Below, in pieces: positions 1 through 7,365 of a stretch of 17,153 nt of DNA. The notes below the pieces were generated by a model. The model searched no databases and was not told the origin of the DNA. It saw nothing but the letters and a program-made list of their open reading frames with translations. The DNA is from Thermoanaerobaculia bacterium (lineage in GTDB: Bacteria > Acidobacteriota > Thermoanaerobaculia > Multivoradales > UBA5704), in the NCBI GenBank assembly GCA_030150965.1, contig JASLEW010000954.1:1-17153 (forward strand), in the 5' to 3' direction. Both the position numbers and the translations under genes were made by a program. Positions within the stretch are counted from its first letter, which is position 1, and every line of letters begins with the position of its first letter.

Positions 1-20
1 GGCGGCCGGCGCGGGGGCGG

Positions 21-1133
21 CTAGCGCTGGGTGGAGGGGAAGACCCGCCGCCACCAGCGCTCGAGCGGCGGCTGGTTGCCGCGCTCGGCCTCGGCCTCCA
101 GCTCGGCGACCGAGGCCGGCAGCAGCGCCAGGCGCCCCTTCTGCAGCTGGAGCAGCAGCAGGTCCATCTCCCGGCCGCGCAGCCGCGCGTCGCCGGAGAA
201 GGCGTCGCCCAGGGTGGTCCTGCCGTCCAGCCGGGCGTAGAAGTCGCGCGCCCGCACCGGCATGCGCTTCTGCTCGTCGGCGCCGGGCTCGGCCACCCAC
301 ACCGGCACCCAGCGCTCCAGCAGGTCGAGCGGCACCGCCATGTGGCGGTGGGCCACCAGGATCTGCTCCTCGGTGGCCTGCTCCAGGAGCAGGTCGTAGA
401 CGCTCATCTCGCGCGTGCCGCTGTCGGTCGGCTCGCCCACCGAGTCGATGTCGAGGACGCCGGCGATCGCCAGGCGGTAGGCCCCTTCGAGAAAGCGGAA
501 GTAGGAGCCGCGGATGACGCGGTAGAGCTCGGCGAGCGTCCGCTTGCCGTCCAGCTCGGCGGCGATCCGCTGCTCGACCGGGACCAGGTCCCGCCCCGGC
601 CAGGAGGCGCCGCGCCGCACCACCATGTTGTCGTGGATGAACAGCTTGCGGATGCGCCGGTACTCGTCGAGCCAGCGCGTGCCCTCCATGATGAGGCCCA
701 TGGCGTGGATGGGCTCGGGCAGGATCTCCTCGTCGAGCGGCATCTCGGCGCGGAAGTAGAAGACGCCGCGCTCCCAGAGGAAGAGGTCGCAGATCGAGTC
801 CTCGATCTGGGCGCGCAGCGTCTGCTGCACCAGCTCGGGGGTCATCAGGCCGAGGTCGGTGAGCGCGGTGCCCAGGCGCACGCCCTGGGTGGTGCAGTAG
901 GTCAGCGCCTGGAACAGCTGCTCCTGCACCAGGTGGCCGCCGAGCAGCAGGTGCTGGCCGTAGTACTCGGCCGAGTCGTTGGAGACGCAGGCGATGACCT
1001 CACCGGCGTGGAAGTAGACGCGTTTCTCCCGCTCGCTGCGGCGGATCACCAGGGCGCCAGTGCGGCGGTCGTGGAGCGCCCACTGCAGCAGGTCGCTCGG
1101 CGGGAACGCGGTGAGTCGGCCCGAGAACTCCAT
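21..1133 (-). CDS. DUF4388 (PatA N-terminus-like) domain protein
   Basis: A 370-aa soluble protein with no signal peptide or membrane segment. The N-terminal ~130 residues (MEFSGRL, then SDLLQWALHDRRTGALVI, then VYFHAGEVIACVSND and YYGQHLLLGG) have the pattern of DUF4388, a domain common in delta-proteobacterial and acidobacterial signalling proteins and often linked to motility or GTPase control. The rest (about 130-370) is helical and acidic and is not recognised. I chose ATG at 1133 rather than the in-frame GTG at 1166, because the conserved domain begins exactly at MEFSG and a TACAAT hexamer lies 10 nt upstream of the ATG. It diverges from the barrel protein gene at 1226. Its molecular role is not known from sequence; a regulatory role is inference. 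The gene is complete, and its TAG stop lies 20 bases from the window edge. Confidence 0.8.
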   Translation of the reverse strand: MEFSGRLTAFPPSDLLQWALHDRRTGALVIRRSEREKRVYFHAGEVIACVSNDSAEYYGQHLLLGGHLVQEQLFQALTYCTTQGVRLGTALTDLGLMTPELVQQTLRAQIEDSICDLFLWERGVFYFRAEMPLDEEILPEPIHAMGLIMEGTRWLDEYRRIRKLFIHDNMVVRRGASWPGRDLVPVEQRIAAELDGKRTLAELYRVIRGSYFRFLEGAYRLAIAGVLDIDSVGEPTDSGTREMSVYDLLLEQATEEQILVAHRHMAVPLDLLERWVPVWVAEPGADEQKRMPVRARDFYARLDGRTTLGDAFSGDARLRGREMDLLLLQLQKGRLALLPASVAELEAEAERGNQPPLERWWRRVFPSTQR

Positions 1134-1143
1134 GGTTTGCCCA

Positions 1144-1149
1144 ATTGTA
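1144..1149 (-). promoter_or_regulatory. Putative -10 element TACAAT, near-leaderless start for the DUF4388 gene
   Basis: Read on the minus strand, TACAAT (5 of 6 match to TATAAT) ends 10 nt before the ATG at 1133, and no Shine-Dalgarno lies between. Transcription starting about 7 nt after the hexamer would give an mRNA with a leader of only a few bases. I do not see a good -35 hexamer. Confidence 0.45.
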
Positions 1150-1206
1150 CCGCGCAACCGCGGCACGGTTTGCGCCGTCTAGCAAATAAGCCGCCGCGAG
1201 AGTGAC

Positions 1207-1212
1207 TAAGGT
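1207..1212 (+). promoter_or_regulatory. Putative -10 element TAAGGT before the barrel protein gene
   Basis: TAAGGT lies 13 nt before ATG 1226 in an otherwise GC-rich leader with no Shine-Dalgarno. The same hexamer precedes the deacetylase gene at 5170. It sits inside a possible GTG-started extension (GTG 1202), which argues against that longer start. Confidence 0.4.
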
Positions 1213-1225
1213 GGCGCGCCCCCAT

Positions 1226-4200
1226 ATGCTTCCCGCCATGCCGCGCGCGCCGCTGCTCCTGCTCCAAGCCCTCGCCCTGGCGGCCGGCGCCACCGCCGCC
1301 GCGGCGGCGGGCCTCCCCTGCCAGCCGTGCGCCGGCATCCGCCTGGCGGCGCCTCCCGGGGCGCCCGGGGCGCTCGCGGCGACCGGCGGCTTCGACTTCC
1401 TGGCCTTCCTGCGCACGGCGAAGCTGGCGCCCGACAGCCCGCTGTTCGTGGCCTGGGAGGTGGCGCTGCCCGGAGCGGCGGGCGAGGGAGCGGCGGCGGC
1501 CGCCAATCCTTCGCTGGCGGCGGCGGCGGCAGCCGCCGCCCGGGAGGTCGCCGGGGTGGGGGCGACGCCGTGGCTGGGCCTGGTGTTCACCACGCCGGCA
1601 CCGCTGGCACAGCACGTGGGGCAGCTGGAGGCGGAGCTGAAGGCCGCGGCGGAGCTGGCCGGGCAGCTGCCACGCAACACCTGGGTGCAGATCCTCTGGC
1701 GGCCGGCCGCCGGCGGCGCCCCGGCGGCGGGCGCCCTCGCCACCGGCGTGGCCCAGGCGGCGGTTCTCGACGTCCAGCAGTACGCCTTCCTGCTCAAGCG
1801 CGCCGCGGTGACCGTGGCCGGCGCCCAGAACGGCCTCCACGTGGCGACGACGCCGCTGCCGGCCGATGCCGCGGCGCTGCAGTCGTTCTACGGCGCCGAG
1901 GTGGCCGCCTACCTGGACCTGGTGGCGCTGGCCAGCCCGCCCGGTGCGGATGCCGTCCCGCCGGCCGGAGCGGACAGATCTATGCTGGCCGGCGCAGCCG
2001 AACCCTCCCCGGCCGCCGCCACCCCAGACAGCGGCTCCTCGGGGGCCGCCGCAGCCGGTCTGCTGGCCGCCGCCGTCGCCAGGCTGCGCGAGCTGGATCC
2101 GGGGCGGCCGGTGGCGCTGGATTCCCTCCCCTACCCGGTGGCGCCGGCCGGCGGCGCGCTCGCCGTCGCGGCACGGGCGGCGAGCGCCGGCTTCGACCTG
2201 ACGCTCTTCCGGCCGGCGGCGGTCGATGCGGCGGTGCTCGGCCCCCTGGTCGTCCTGGCGCGCGAGTTCGGCGGCGACATCTCCTACGACGCCGGCTCGG
2301 CCCCCTCCGGCGCCGCCGCGGCCTGGGCCTTCGTCCGCGGCAAGGACCTGGCGGTGCGCGTCATCGCCGTCACCCCGGCTGGCGCCGCGGTCGCCGGCGC
2401 CGCCGCGGCCCCCGGCACCAGCAGCACCTCCGGCATACCTGGCGTCCCAGGCACCTCCGGCGCTCCGGGCGGTGCCGCCGCTCCGTCCCCCGATCTCGTG
2501 CTCCACTTCACCGATCCCGACCTGCGGCGGCCCACCCTCTTCCCGCTCGGCGCCGGCAGCTTCGCGCCGCCCGAGGCGCACTTCACGCCGCCCCCCGACG
2601 CCGGGCTCGACGTGCGCGTCCCCGCGCCGGCCCCGGTGGTGGTCCTCGGCATCGAGCGGCTGAGCGCCGCCGAGCGCCACGGCGTCGCCGAGCACGTCAC
2701 CGTCGCCTCGCAGCGCGAGCTGCCGGTCGAGGAGATCCTCAAGCGCCTCCAGGTCTTCGAGGAGGCGCAGAACCGGCGCCTGGCCCAGTACAGCGCGGTC
2801 AACACCACGCACCTGCGCTTCCAGCCCAACGCCGGCGCCGCCAGCATCGAGGCGACGCTGACCGGCCCCTTCTTCTGGCTGCGCGACGGCGGCTCCGACT
2901 GGGCCTGGGAGACGCTCTACATCAACGGCGTGCGCTGGCGCGGCAAGACCCTGCCGCAGATCCCGCTCATCCAGCCGGAGAAGGCGGCGGCCCTGCCGCT
3001 CGAGATCCACTTCAACCGCGACTACCGCTACCGCCTGCGCGGCACCGACCGGATCGCCGGCCGCGACGCCTGGGTGGTGGACTTCGCCCCGGCCGGCCCG
3101 GGCGCCGCCGGGCGCCGGCTCTACCAGGGCACGGTGTGGATCGACCGCACGCTCTTCGCCCGGCTGCGCACGCGCGCCGTCGAGCGCGGCCTGCAGGGCG
3201 AGGTGATCTCGAACGAGGAGACCCTGGACTACTCGCCGGTCGACGCGATGGGGCGGGCCGCGCCGTGGAGCGCCGAGAGCTACCTGATGCCGCTGCACCT
3301 GGTGGCCGAGCAGATCCTCACCGTGCTCGACAATCCGACGGTGGTGGAGCGCGAGACGGTGCTGACCGAGATCCGCATCAATCCGCCCGATTTCGCCAGC
3401 CGCCGTCAGCAGGTCGAGGCGACCGACGTCACCATGGTGCGCGACACCGACGAGGGGCTGCGCTACCTGGTCAAGAAGGGCGACGGCCCGCGGGTGGTCA
3501 AGCCGGCCTACTCTCCCAGCCAGCTGTTCGCCCTGGCCGGCCTGTTCGTCGACGACTCGCTCCAGTACCCGCTGCCGCTCGGCGGTGTGGACTACTTCAC
3601 CTTCGACTTCAAGAAGAGCGGCAAGCAGGTCAACATCTTCTTCGCCGGGCTGCTGCTGGTCGCGAGCGCCTCCGAGCCGCGGCTGGGAGGCAGCCATTTC
3701 AATCTCGGCGGCGACGCCTTCGCCATCGCCCTGCCGTTCACCGACGACGTCTACACCAAGGGCAAGGAGCTGGTGAACCAGGAGGTGCGCCTCCGCCCCG
3801 CCACCTTCGACCTGAAGCTGGGGCGGCCGCTCGGCAACTTCGTCAACGTCGGCATCGAGTACGGCCTCGCCGACTTCAGCTTCAGCCGCAACAGCAACAC
3901 CGCCGCCAACTTCGTGCTGCCCAGCGACAACCTCACCCAGTCGGTGCAGGCCGACGCCAGCGTGTCGCGCTTCGGCTACACGCTGGGCGCCAACTACAGC
4001 TTCGCCTTCCGCTCCAGCTGGCAGCCCTGGGGCCTGCCCGGCAACCCCGACTTCAGCCCCGGCGACAGGGACTTCGAGCGCTACGACCTCACCCTGAGCA
4101 AGAACTGGTACCTGCCCTACTTCCAGAAGCTCGGCGCCGAGCTCGACTACTACGGCGGCAACAACCTCGACCGCTTCAGCAAGTACGAGTTCGGCTTCTT

Positions 4201-4501
4201 CGGCGGCACCCGCATCCACGGCTACCGCAGCAACGCGGTGATCGCCAGCAGCGCCTATCTCACCCACCTCTCCTACGGCTTCGATTTCGGCGACCTGCTG
4301 CGGCTCGACGCCCTGGCCGACGCGGCGCTGGCGACCGACAGGGAGACCGGGCTCCACGACACGCTCCTCGCCGGCGCCGGCCTGGCCGGCAGCTTCATGG
4401 GTCCCTGGCAGACGCTGGTGACCCTCGACGCCGGCGTCCCGGTCGCCGGGCCGGACCACGGCTTCGTGCTCTACCTGGTGTTCCTGCGGCTGTTCCACTG
4501 A
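1226..4501 (+). CDS. Secreted three-part protein with C-terminal outer-membrane beta-barrel
   Basis: A 1091-aa product that I cannot name. Residues 1-29 form a signal peptide (MPRAPLLLLQALALAAGA then an Ala run), followed by a CQPC pair at 32-35. Residues ~45-470 alternate beta segments and Ala-rich helices in a way that suggests a TIM-barrel, glycosidase-like domain (inference), interrupted by a short collagen-like run (GIPGVPGTSGAP) near residue 403. Residues ~480-730 resemble LolA/outer-membrane lipoprotein-sorting folds (YRYRLRGTDRIAGRDAWVVDF, then VWIDRTLFARLRTRA). Residues ~775-1091 are alternating aromatic/polar strands typical of an outer-membrane barrel (YGLADFSFSRN, FGYTLGANYSFAF, GGTRIHGYRSN), ending in LRLFH. 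Some features recall the Omp85/surface-antigen barrel. ATG 1226 is preferred; ATG 1238 would also keep the signal peptide. A terminator-like palindrome follows the stop directly. Confidence 0.75.
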   Translation: MLPAMPRAPLLLLQALALAAGATAAAAAGLPCQPCAGIRLAAPPGAPGALAATGGFDFLAFLRTAKLAPDSPLFVAWEVALPGAAGEGAAAAANPSLAAAAAAAAREVAGVGATPWLGLVFTTPAPLAQHVGQLEAELKAAAELAGQLPRNTWVQILWRPAAGGAPAAGALATGVAQAAVLDVQQYAFLLKRAAVTVAGAQNGLHVATTPLPADAAALQSFYGAEVAAYLDLVALASPPGADAVPPAGADRSMLAGAAEPSPAAATPDSGSSGAAAAGLLAAAVARLRELDPGRPVALDSLPYPVAPAGGALAVAARAASAGFDLTLFRPAAVDAAVLGPLVVLAREFGGDISYDAGSAPSGAAAAWAFVRGKDLAVRVIAVTPAGAAVAGAAAAPGTSSTSGIPGVPGTSGAPGGAAAPSPDLVLHFTDPDLRRPTLFPLGAGSFAPPEAHFTPPPDAGLDVRVPAPAPVVVLGIERLSAAERHGVAEHVTVASQRELPVEEILKRLQVFEEAQNRRLAQYSAVNTTHLRFQPNAGAASIEATLTGPFFWLRDGGSDWAWETLYINGVRWRGKTLPQIPLIQPEKAAALPLEIHFNRDYRYRLRGTDRIAGRDAWVVDFAPAGPGAAGRRLYQGTVWIDRTLFARLRTRAVERGLQGEVISNEETLDYSPVDAMGRAAPWSAESYLMPLHLVAEQILTVLDNPTVVERETVLTEIRINPPDFASRRQQVEATDVTMVRDTDEGLRYLVKKGDGPRVVKPAYSPSQLFALAGLFVDDSLQYPLPLGGVDYFTFDFKKSGKQVNIFFAGLLLVASASEPRLGGSHFNLGGDAFAIALPFTDDVYTKGKELVNQEVRLRPATFDLKLGRPLGNFVNVGIEYGLADFSFSRNSNTAANFVLPSDNLTQSVQADASVSRFGYTLGANYSFAFRSSWQPWGLPGNPDFSPGDRDFERYDLTLSKNWYLPYFQKLGAELDYYGGNNLDRFSKYEFGFFGGTRIHGYRSNAVIASSAYLTHLSYGFDFGDLLRLDALADAALATDRETGLHDTLLAGAGLAGSFMGPWQTLVTLDAGVPVAGPDHGFVLYLVFLRLFH

Positions 4502-4518
4502 GCCGGCGGGCCGCCGGC
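4502..4518. terminator. Perfect GC palindrome between convergent genes
   Basis: GCCGGCGG, one G, then CCGCCGGC starts right after the TGA of the barrel gene. It lies 24 bp from the stop of the convergent Smr gene. There is no T-tract, so it would be a hairpin-only, possibly bidirectional terminator. High-GC genomes produce such palindromes readily, so confidence is moderate. Confidence 0.4.
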
Positions 4519-4541
4519 CGAGCCGGGAGTCAGCGGCTGCG

Positions 4542-5012
4542 CTACTGCCCGCCGCGCAGCCGCACCCAGGTGGCCCCCCAGCCGCCCGCCTCCTCGGGCG
4601 CGTCGCCGAAGTCCACCACCCGCGGATCGCGGCCCAGGAGCGTGCGCACCGTCCGGCGCTGCACGCCGGTCCCCTTGCCGTGGATGAAGCGCAGGTCGCG
4701 GAGCCCCCTGGCGTCGGCCGCATCGAGGTACTCGCGCACCACGTCGGCGACCTCGGCAGGGCGGAAGGCGTGGAGGTCCAGGGTGCCGTCGATCGGCACT
4801 TCGATCAGAGTGCCGTCGATCGGCACTTCGATCAGGTCGCCGCCGGTCGGCATGCCGGTCAGGGTGCCATCGGGCGGCACGTGGGCAGCCTGGGCCGGCG
4901 GGCCCGGCGCATCCTCCGCCCCGGGGCCGCCTCCGGCTTCCTCGCCGTCCTCTTCGCCGGGACCGGGGAGGTTGCGGCCGGGACCGGGAGGCTGCCGCCG
5001 ACGAAAGTTCAC
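4542..5012 (-). CDS. Smr (MutS-related) domain protein
   Basis: A 156-aa protein from the GTG at 5012. The C-terminal ~80 residues are an Smr domain: LDLHAF (the DLH motif), then LRFIHGKGTGVQRRTVRTLL (the HGKGTG motif) and the closing WGATWVRL strand. Smr domains are nicking endonuclease or RNA-cleaving folds. Stand-alone Smr proteins of this size are widespread, and their substrate here is unknown. The N-terminal half is Pro/Gly/Glu-rich, disordered, and contains a 9-residue tandem repeat running directly into the domain. A longer frame reaches 5153, but the GTG at 5012 is preferred: it begins a basic VNFRRR segment, has TACCCT 6 nt upstream, and leaves room for the divergent deacetylase promoter. 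Confidence 0.8.
   Translation of the reverse strand: MNFRRRQPPGPGRNLPGPGEEDGEEAGGGPGAEDAPGPPAQAAHVPPDGTLTGMPTGGDLIEVPIDGTLIEVPIDGTLDLHAFRPAEVADVVREYLDAADARGLRDLRFIHGKGTGVQRRTVRTLLGRDPRVVDFGDAPEEAGGWGATWVRLRGGQ
4783..4863 (-). repeat. 27-bp in-frame tandem repeat in the Smr gene
   Basis: Two 27-bp units (4783-4809 and 4810-4836) are identical except for the last base. A diverged third copy lies at 4837-4863, and a trace of a fourth follows. They encode 9-residue units of the type GTLIEVPID, GTLIEVPID, GDLIEVPID-like, GTLTGMPTG, placed immediately before the DLH motif. The near identity points to a recent duplication, and copy number may vary between strains. Confidence 0.85.
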
Positions 5013-5018
5013 CGGTCC

Positions 5019-5048
5019 AGGGTACGGGAAGCCGCCCCCTCCCGCCAA
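5019..5048 (-). promoter_or_regulatory. Putative promoter of the Smr gene (TTGGCG, 18 bp, TACCCT)
   Basis: On the minus strand TTGGCG (5043-5048) is followed after 18 bp by TACCCT (5019-5024). The GTG start is 6 nt further on, with no Shine-Dalgarno. The string TACCCTGG before a GTG start recurs ahead of the PilZ gene at 16888. Confidence 0.4.
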
Positions 5049-5169
5049 CCCGGAAGCGGGCGGAAGGTGCTCCGGCGGCGCCGCTCGGCGGGCGGGCGGC
5101 GGAGATGGCGCTCCTTCACCCTCTCGCACCGCGCGGCCCGGACCTGCCTGCAAGCGCTCTCAGGCGCTG

Positions 5170-5175
5170 TAAGGT
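5170..5175 (+). promoter_or_regulatory. TAAGGT element before the deacetylase gene
   Basis: TAAGGT ends 6 nt before ATG 5182. It can be read as a -10 hexamer giving a leaderless mRNA, or its AAGG can serve as a weak Shine-Dalgarno with 7-nt spacing. The sequence alone does not decide. The 5013-5169 divergent intergenic region shows nothing else I can support. Confidence 0.35.
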
Positions 5176-5181
5176 AGCGGC

Positions 5182-7221
5182 ATGCGCTCCTCGTCGCGGG
5201 AGGTGATCCAGCAGCTGCGCCGGCGGCAGGTGACGGCGGGACCGCGGGGAGCGGCGGCGTGGGCGGCGCGGCGCGTCGCCGGCTGGCTGCTGGGGCCGGC
5301 GCTGGACGTGGTGTACAGCGAGCGCTACGCCCTCGACCTGCCGGGCATCGACGCGCAGCGCGGCGAGCGCATCCTGGTGGCGCTGGACGCCGCCGGCCTG
5401 CTGCAGCGGCGCGCCGTGCACCGCGCCGAGCCGGCCTCCTTCCGCGAGCTGCGCCGCGTCCACACCGACGCCTACCTCGATTCGCTGGCGCAGCCCGGCG
5501 CCCTGCTCACCGTCTTCGGCCTGGAGGTGCCCGACTACGCGGCCGAGCGGGCGCTCGACGGCCAGCGCGCGATGGTGGGCGGCACCGTGCTCGCGGCGCA
5601 GCTGGCCCTGGCCTCGGGGTGGATCGCCGCCAACCTCGGCGGCGGGCTGCACCACGCCTTTGCCGGCCGCGGCGAGCGCTTCTGCATCTTCAACGACGTG
5701 GCGGTGGCGATCGCCAGCCTGCGGGCGGCGGGGTACGCGGAGCCGATCCTGGTGGTCGACCTCGACCTGCACGACGACGACGGCACGCGCTCGCTCTTCG
5801 CCCACGACCGCTCGGTCTACACCTTCTCGATCCACAACCGCACCACCCGCGAGGTGACGGCCGACGCGGCCACGGCGATCGAGCTGGGGGAGGGGACCGA
5901 CGACCGCATCTACCTGGAGGCGATCGCCGGCCACCTGCCGGCGGTCTTCGACAGCTTCCGGCCGGAGCTGGTGTTCTACGTCGCGGGCTGCGACCCGGCC
6001 GCCGACGACGCCCTCGGCAACTGGCGGATCTCGGCGGACGGCATGCTGCGCCGCGATCGCCTGGTGATCGGCCTGGCGCGGCGGCGCGAGCGCCGGCTGC
6101 CGGTCGCGATCGTCCTGGCCGGCGGCTACGGCGAGCGGTCGTGGCGCTACACCGCCCGCTTCCTCTCCACCCTGCGCCGGGGCGGCCGGGCGGTCGAGCC
6201 GCCGACCACCAACGAGGTGACGCTGACGCGCTACCGGCGGCTGGCGCGCCAGCTGTTCGGCGGCCCGGGCCGCCCCTCCCAGCCGTTCCCCGGGGAGGCG
6301 TCGGGTTCAGCAGCGCCGCCGGGCGCCACGGGCGGCGGCGATCGCCGCGGTGGCGGCGATGGCCGCGATCGTCGCGGTGCCGGCAATGGCGGCGGCGGTG
6401 GCGGCGGCGGCGAGGCCCGCGGTGGCGGCCGGTCGGCGGCGGCGCCGGCGGCCGACTGGGCGCTCGGCGAGGAGGACCTGCTGCCGAGCCTCCAGGGGCC
6501 GCACCGGCCGCGGCGGCTGCTCGGCTTCTTCACCCGCGGCCAGCTGGAGCTGGCGCTGGAGCGGGCGGGAGTCCTCGAGCGCCTGCGCCGGCTGGGTTTC
6601 TCCCATCCGCTGGTGGAGCTCGATCTGGAGCATCCGGGCGGCGAGACCGTGCGCGTCTGGGGCGACGACGCGCGGACGCTGCTGCTCTGCGAGCTGCGGC
6701 TGCGCATCGACCGCGCCACGGTGCCGGAGCTGGTGCTGCTGCGCATCGAGTGGCTGCTGCTGCAGAATCCGCGCGCGCCGTTCACCCCGCTGCGCCCCCG
6801 CCTGCCGGGCCAGGAGCATCCCGGGCTCGGCCTGCTGCGCGACACCATCGCCATGCTCGTGGTGCTCTGCGAGCAGCTGCGGCTCGACGGCCTGCTGTGG
6901 GTGCCGGGTCATTTCCACACCGCCGCCCAGGGGCGGCGCACCGGCGTCTTCCTGCACCCGGCCGACGAGGGGGTGTTCCGTTCCCTGGAGCGGGCGGTCG
7001 CCGGCCTGCCCCTGCCCGCCGCCGCCCGCGCGGTCGAGGAGGGCGGGGTGGCCGACGCCGAAACCGGCGAGCCCTTCGCCTGGCACCCCATGCCGGTGGT
7101 GGTGCCGGTCAGCGAGAGGCTGCGCCAGCGCACCGCCGGCGGCGACTACCAGCGCGCCGCCGCGGCGGCGATGCGGGACCTGCGGAGCTGCCCGCCGGCC
7201 AGGGCCGTCCCCGAGCCATGA
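5182..7221 (+). CDS. Histone deacetylase family (class IV-like) enzyme with extra C-terminal domain
   Basis: A 679-aa cytosolic protein. Residues ~45-345 form a zinc-dependent deacetylase domain with the key residues present: the catalytic His pair in GGGLHHAF (H157, H158), zinc ligands in DLDLHDDDGT (D195, H197) and GCDP (D271), and the transition-state Tyr in GGYG (Y316). FCIFNDVAVAI and the GCDP...LG spacing fit HDAC11-like bacterial members, which act on acetyl-lysine or acetylpolyamines; the substrate here is unknown. Residues ~375-425 are an Arg/Gly-rich low-complexity linker (GGGDRRGGGDGRDRRGAGN). Residues ~430-660 are a separate folded domain I do not recognise, with RPRLPGQEHPGLGL and the motif HFHTA. 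Typical single-domain family members are about 300-350 aa, so this is a two-domain fusion. Confidence 0.85.
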   Translation: MRSSSREVIQQLRRRQVTAGPRGAAAWAARRVAGWLLGPALDVVYSERYALDLPGIDAQRGERILVALDAAGLLQRRAVHRAEPASFRELRRVHTDAYLDSLAQPGALLTVFGLEVPDYAAERALDGQRAMVGGTVLAAQLALASGWIAANLGGGLHHAFAGRGERFCIFNDVAVAIASLRAAGYAEPILVVDLDLHDDDGTRSLFAHDRSVYTFSIHNRTTREVTADAATAIELGEGTDDRIYLEAIAGHLPAVFDSFRPELVFYVAGCDPAADDALGNWRISADGMLRRDRLVIGLARRRERRLPVAIVLAGGYGERSWRYTARFLSTLRRGGRAVEPPTTNEVTLTRYRRLARQLFGGPGRPSQPFPGEASGSAAPPGATGGGDRRGGGDGRDRRGAGNGGGGGGGGEARGGGRSAAAPAADWALGEEDLLPSLQGPHRPRRLLGFFTRGQLELALERAGVLERLRRLGFSHPLVELDLEHPGGETVRVWGDDARTLLLCELRLRIDRATVPELVLLRIEWLLLQNPRAPFTPLRPRLPGQEHPGLGLLRDTIAMLVVLCEQLRLDGLLWVPGHFHTAAQGRRTGVFLHPADEGVFRSLERAVAGLPLPAAARAVEEGGVADAETGEPFAWHPMPVVVPVSERLRQRTAGGDYQRAAAAAMRDLRSCPPARAVPEP

Positions 7222-7235
7222 AGGTGGGCGTGGTG

Positions 7236-7281
7236 CCCCCTTTCCCCCGGAGGGGTGGGAAGGGGGTTGGGGGATGGGGGG
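7236..7281. repeat. C-run/G-run intergenic repeat with hairpin
   Basis: A run of C5-T3-C5 is followed by G4, G3, G5, G5 and G6 blocks separated by one to three bases. The C arm can pair with GGGAAGGGGG across a short loop (7236-7266) with one bulge, just past the deacetylase stop. It resembles the C-rich intergenic repeats seen in many GC-rich genomes. The G blocks could also form a G-quadruplex on the plus strand. It may act as a terminator. The rest of the 7222-7365 gap holds only a weak 6-bp hairpin (7341-7361). Confidence 0.5.
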
Positions 7282-7365
7282 CGATCCGATGGACGCTGGC
7301 AAGTTGCGCGACGCGTCTTAGCTCCGAGGGCGCTACCGCCCGGACCGGGCAGGCGGGTCCGCTTC

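Noticed and set aside
1046..4723. 1225-aa minus-strand open frame, and a 1281-aa plus-strand frame at 1327-5172
   Set aside because: Both overlap the signal-peptide/barrel gene and translate to Arg/Gly/Pro/Ala-rich, domain-free sequence. Long shadow frames are expected at this GC content.
5013..5153. 47-residue N-terminal extension of the Smr protein
   Set aside because: Pro/Gly-rich, without a Shine-Dalgarno, and it would remove the promoter-like TTGGCG/TACCCT from non-coding space.
6318..6440. GCGATCGC-like repeats in the deacetylase linker as a possible protein-binding site array
   Set aside because: The repeat is explained by Gly/Arg/Asp codons (GGC, GAT, CGC) of the linker. No regular spacing is visible.
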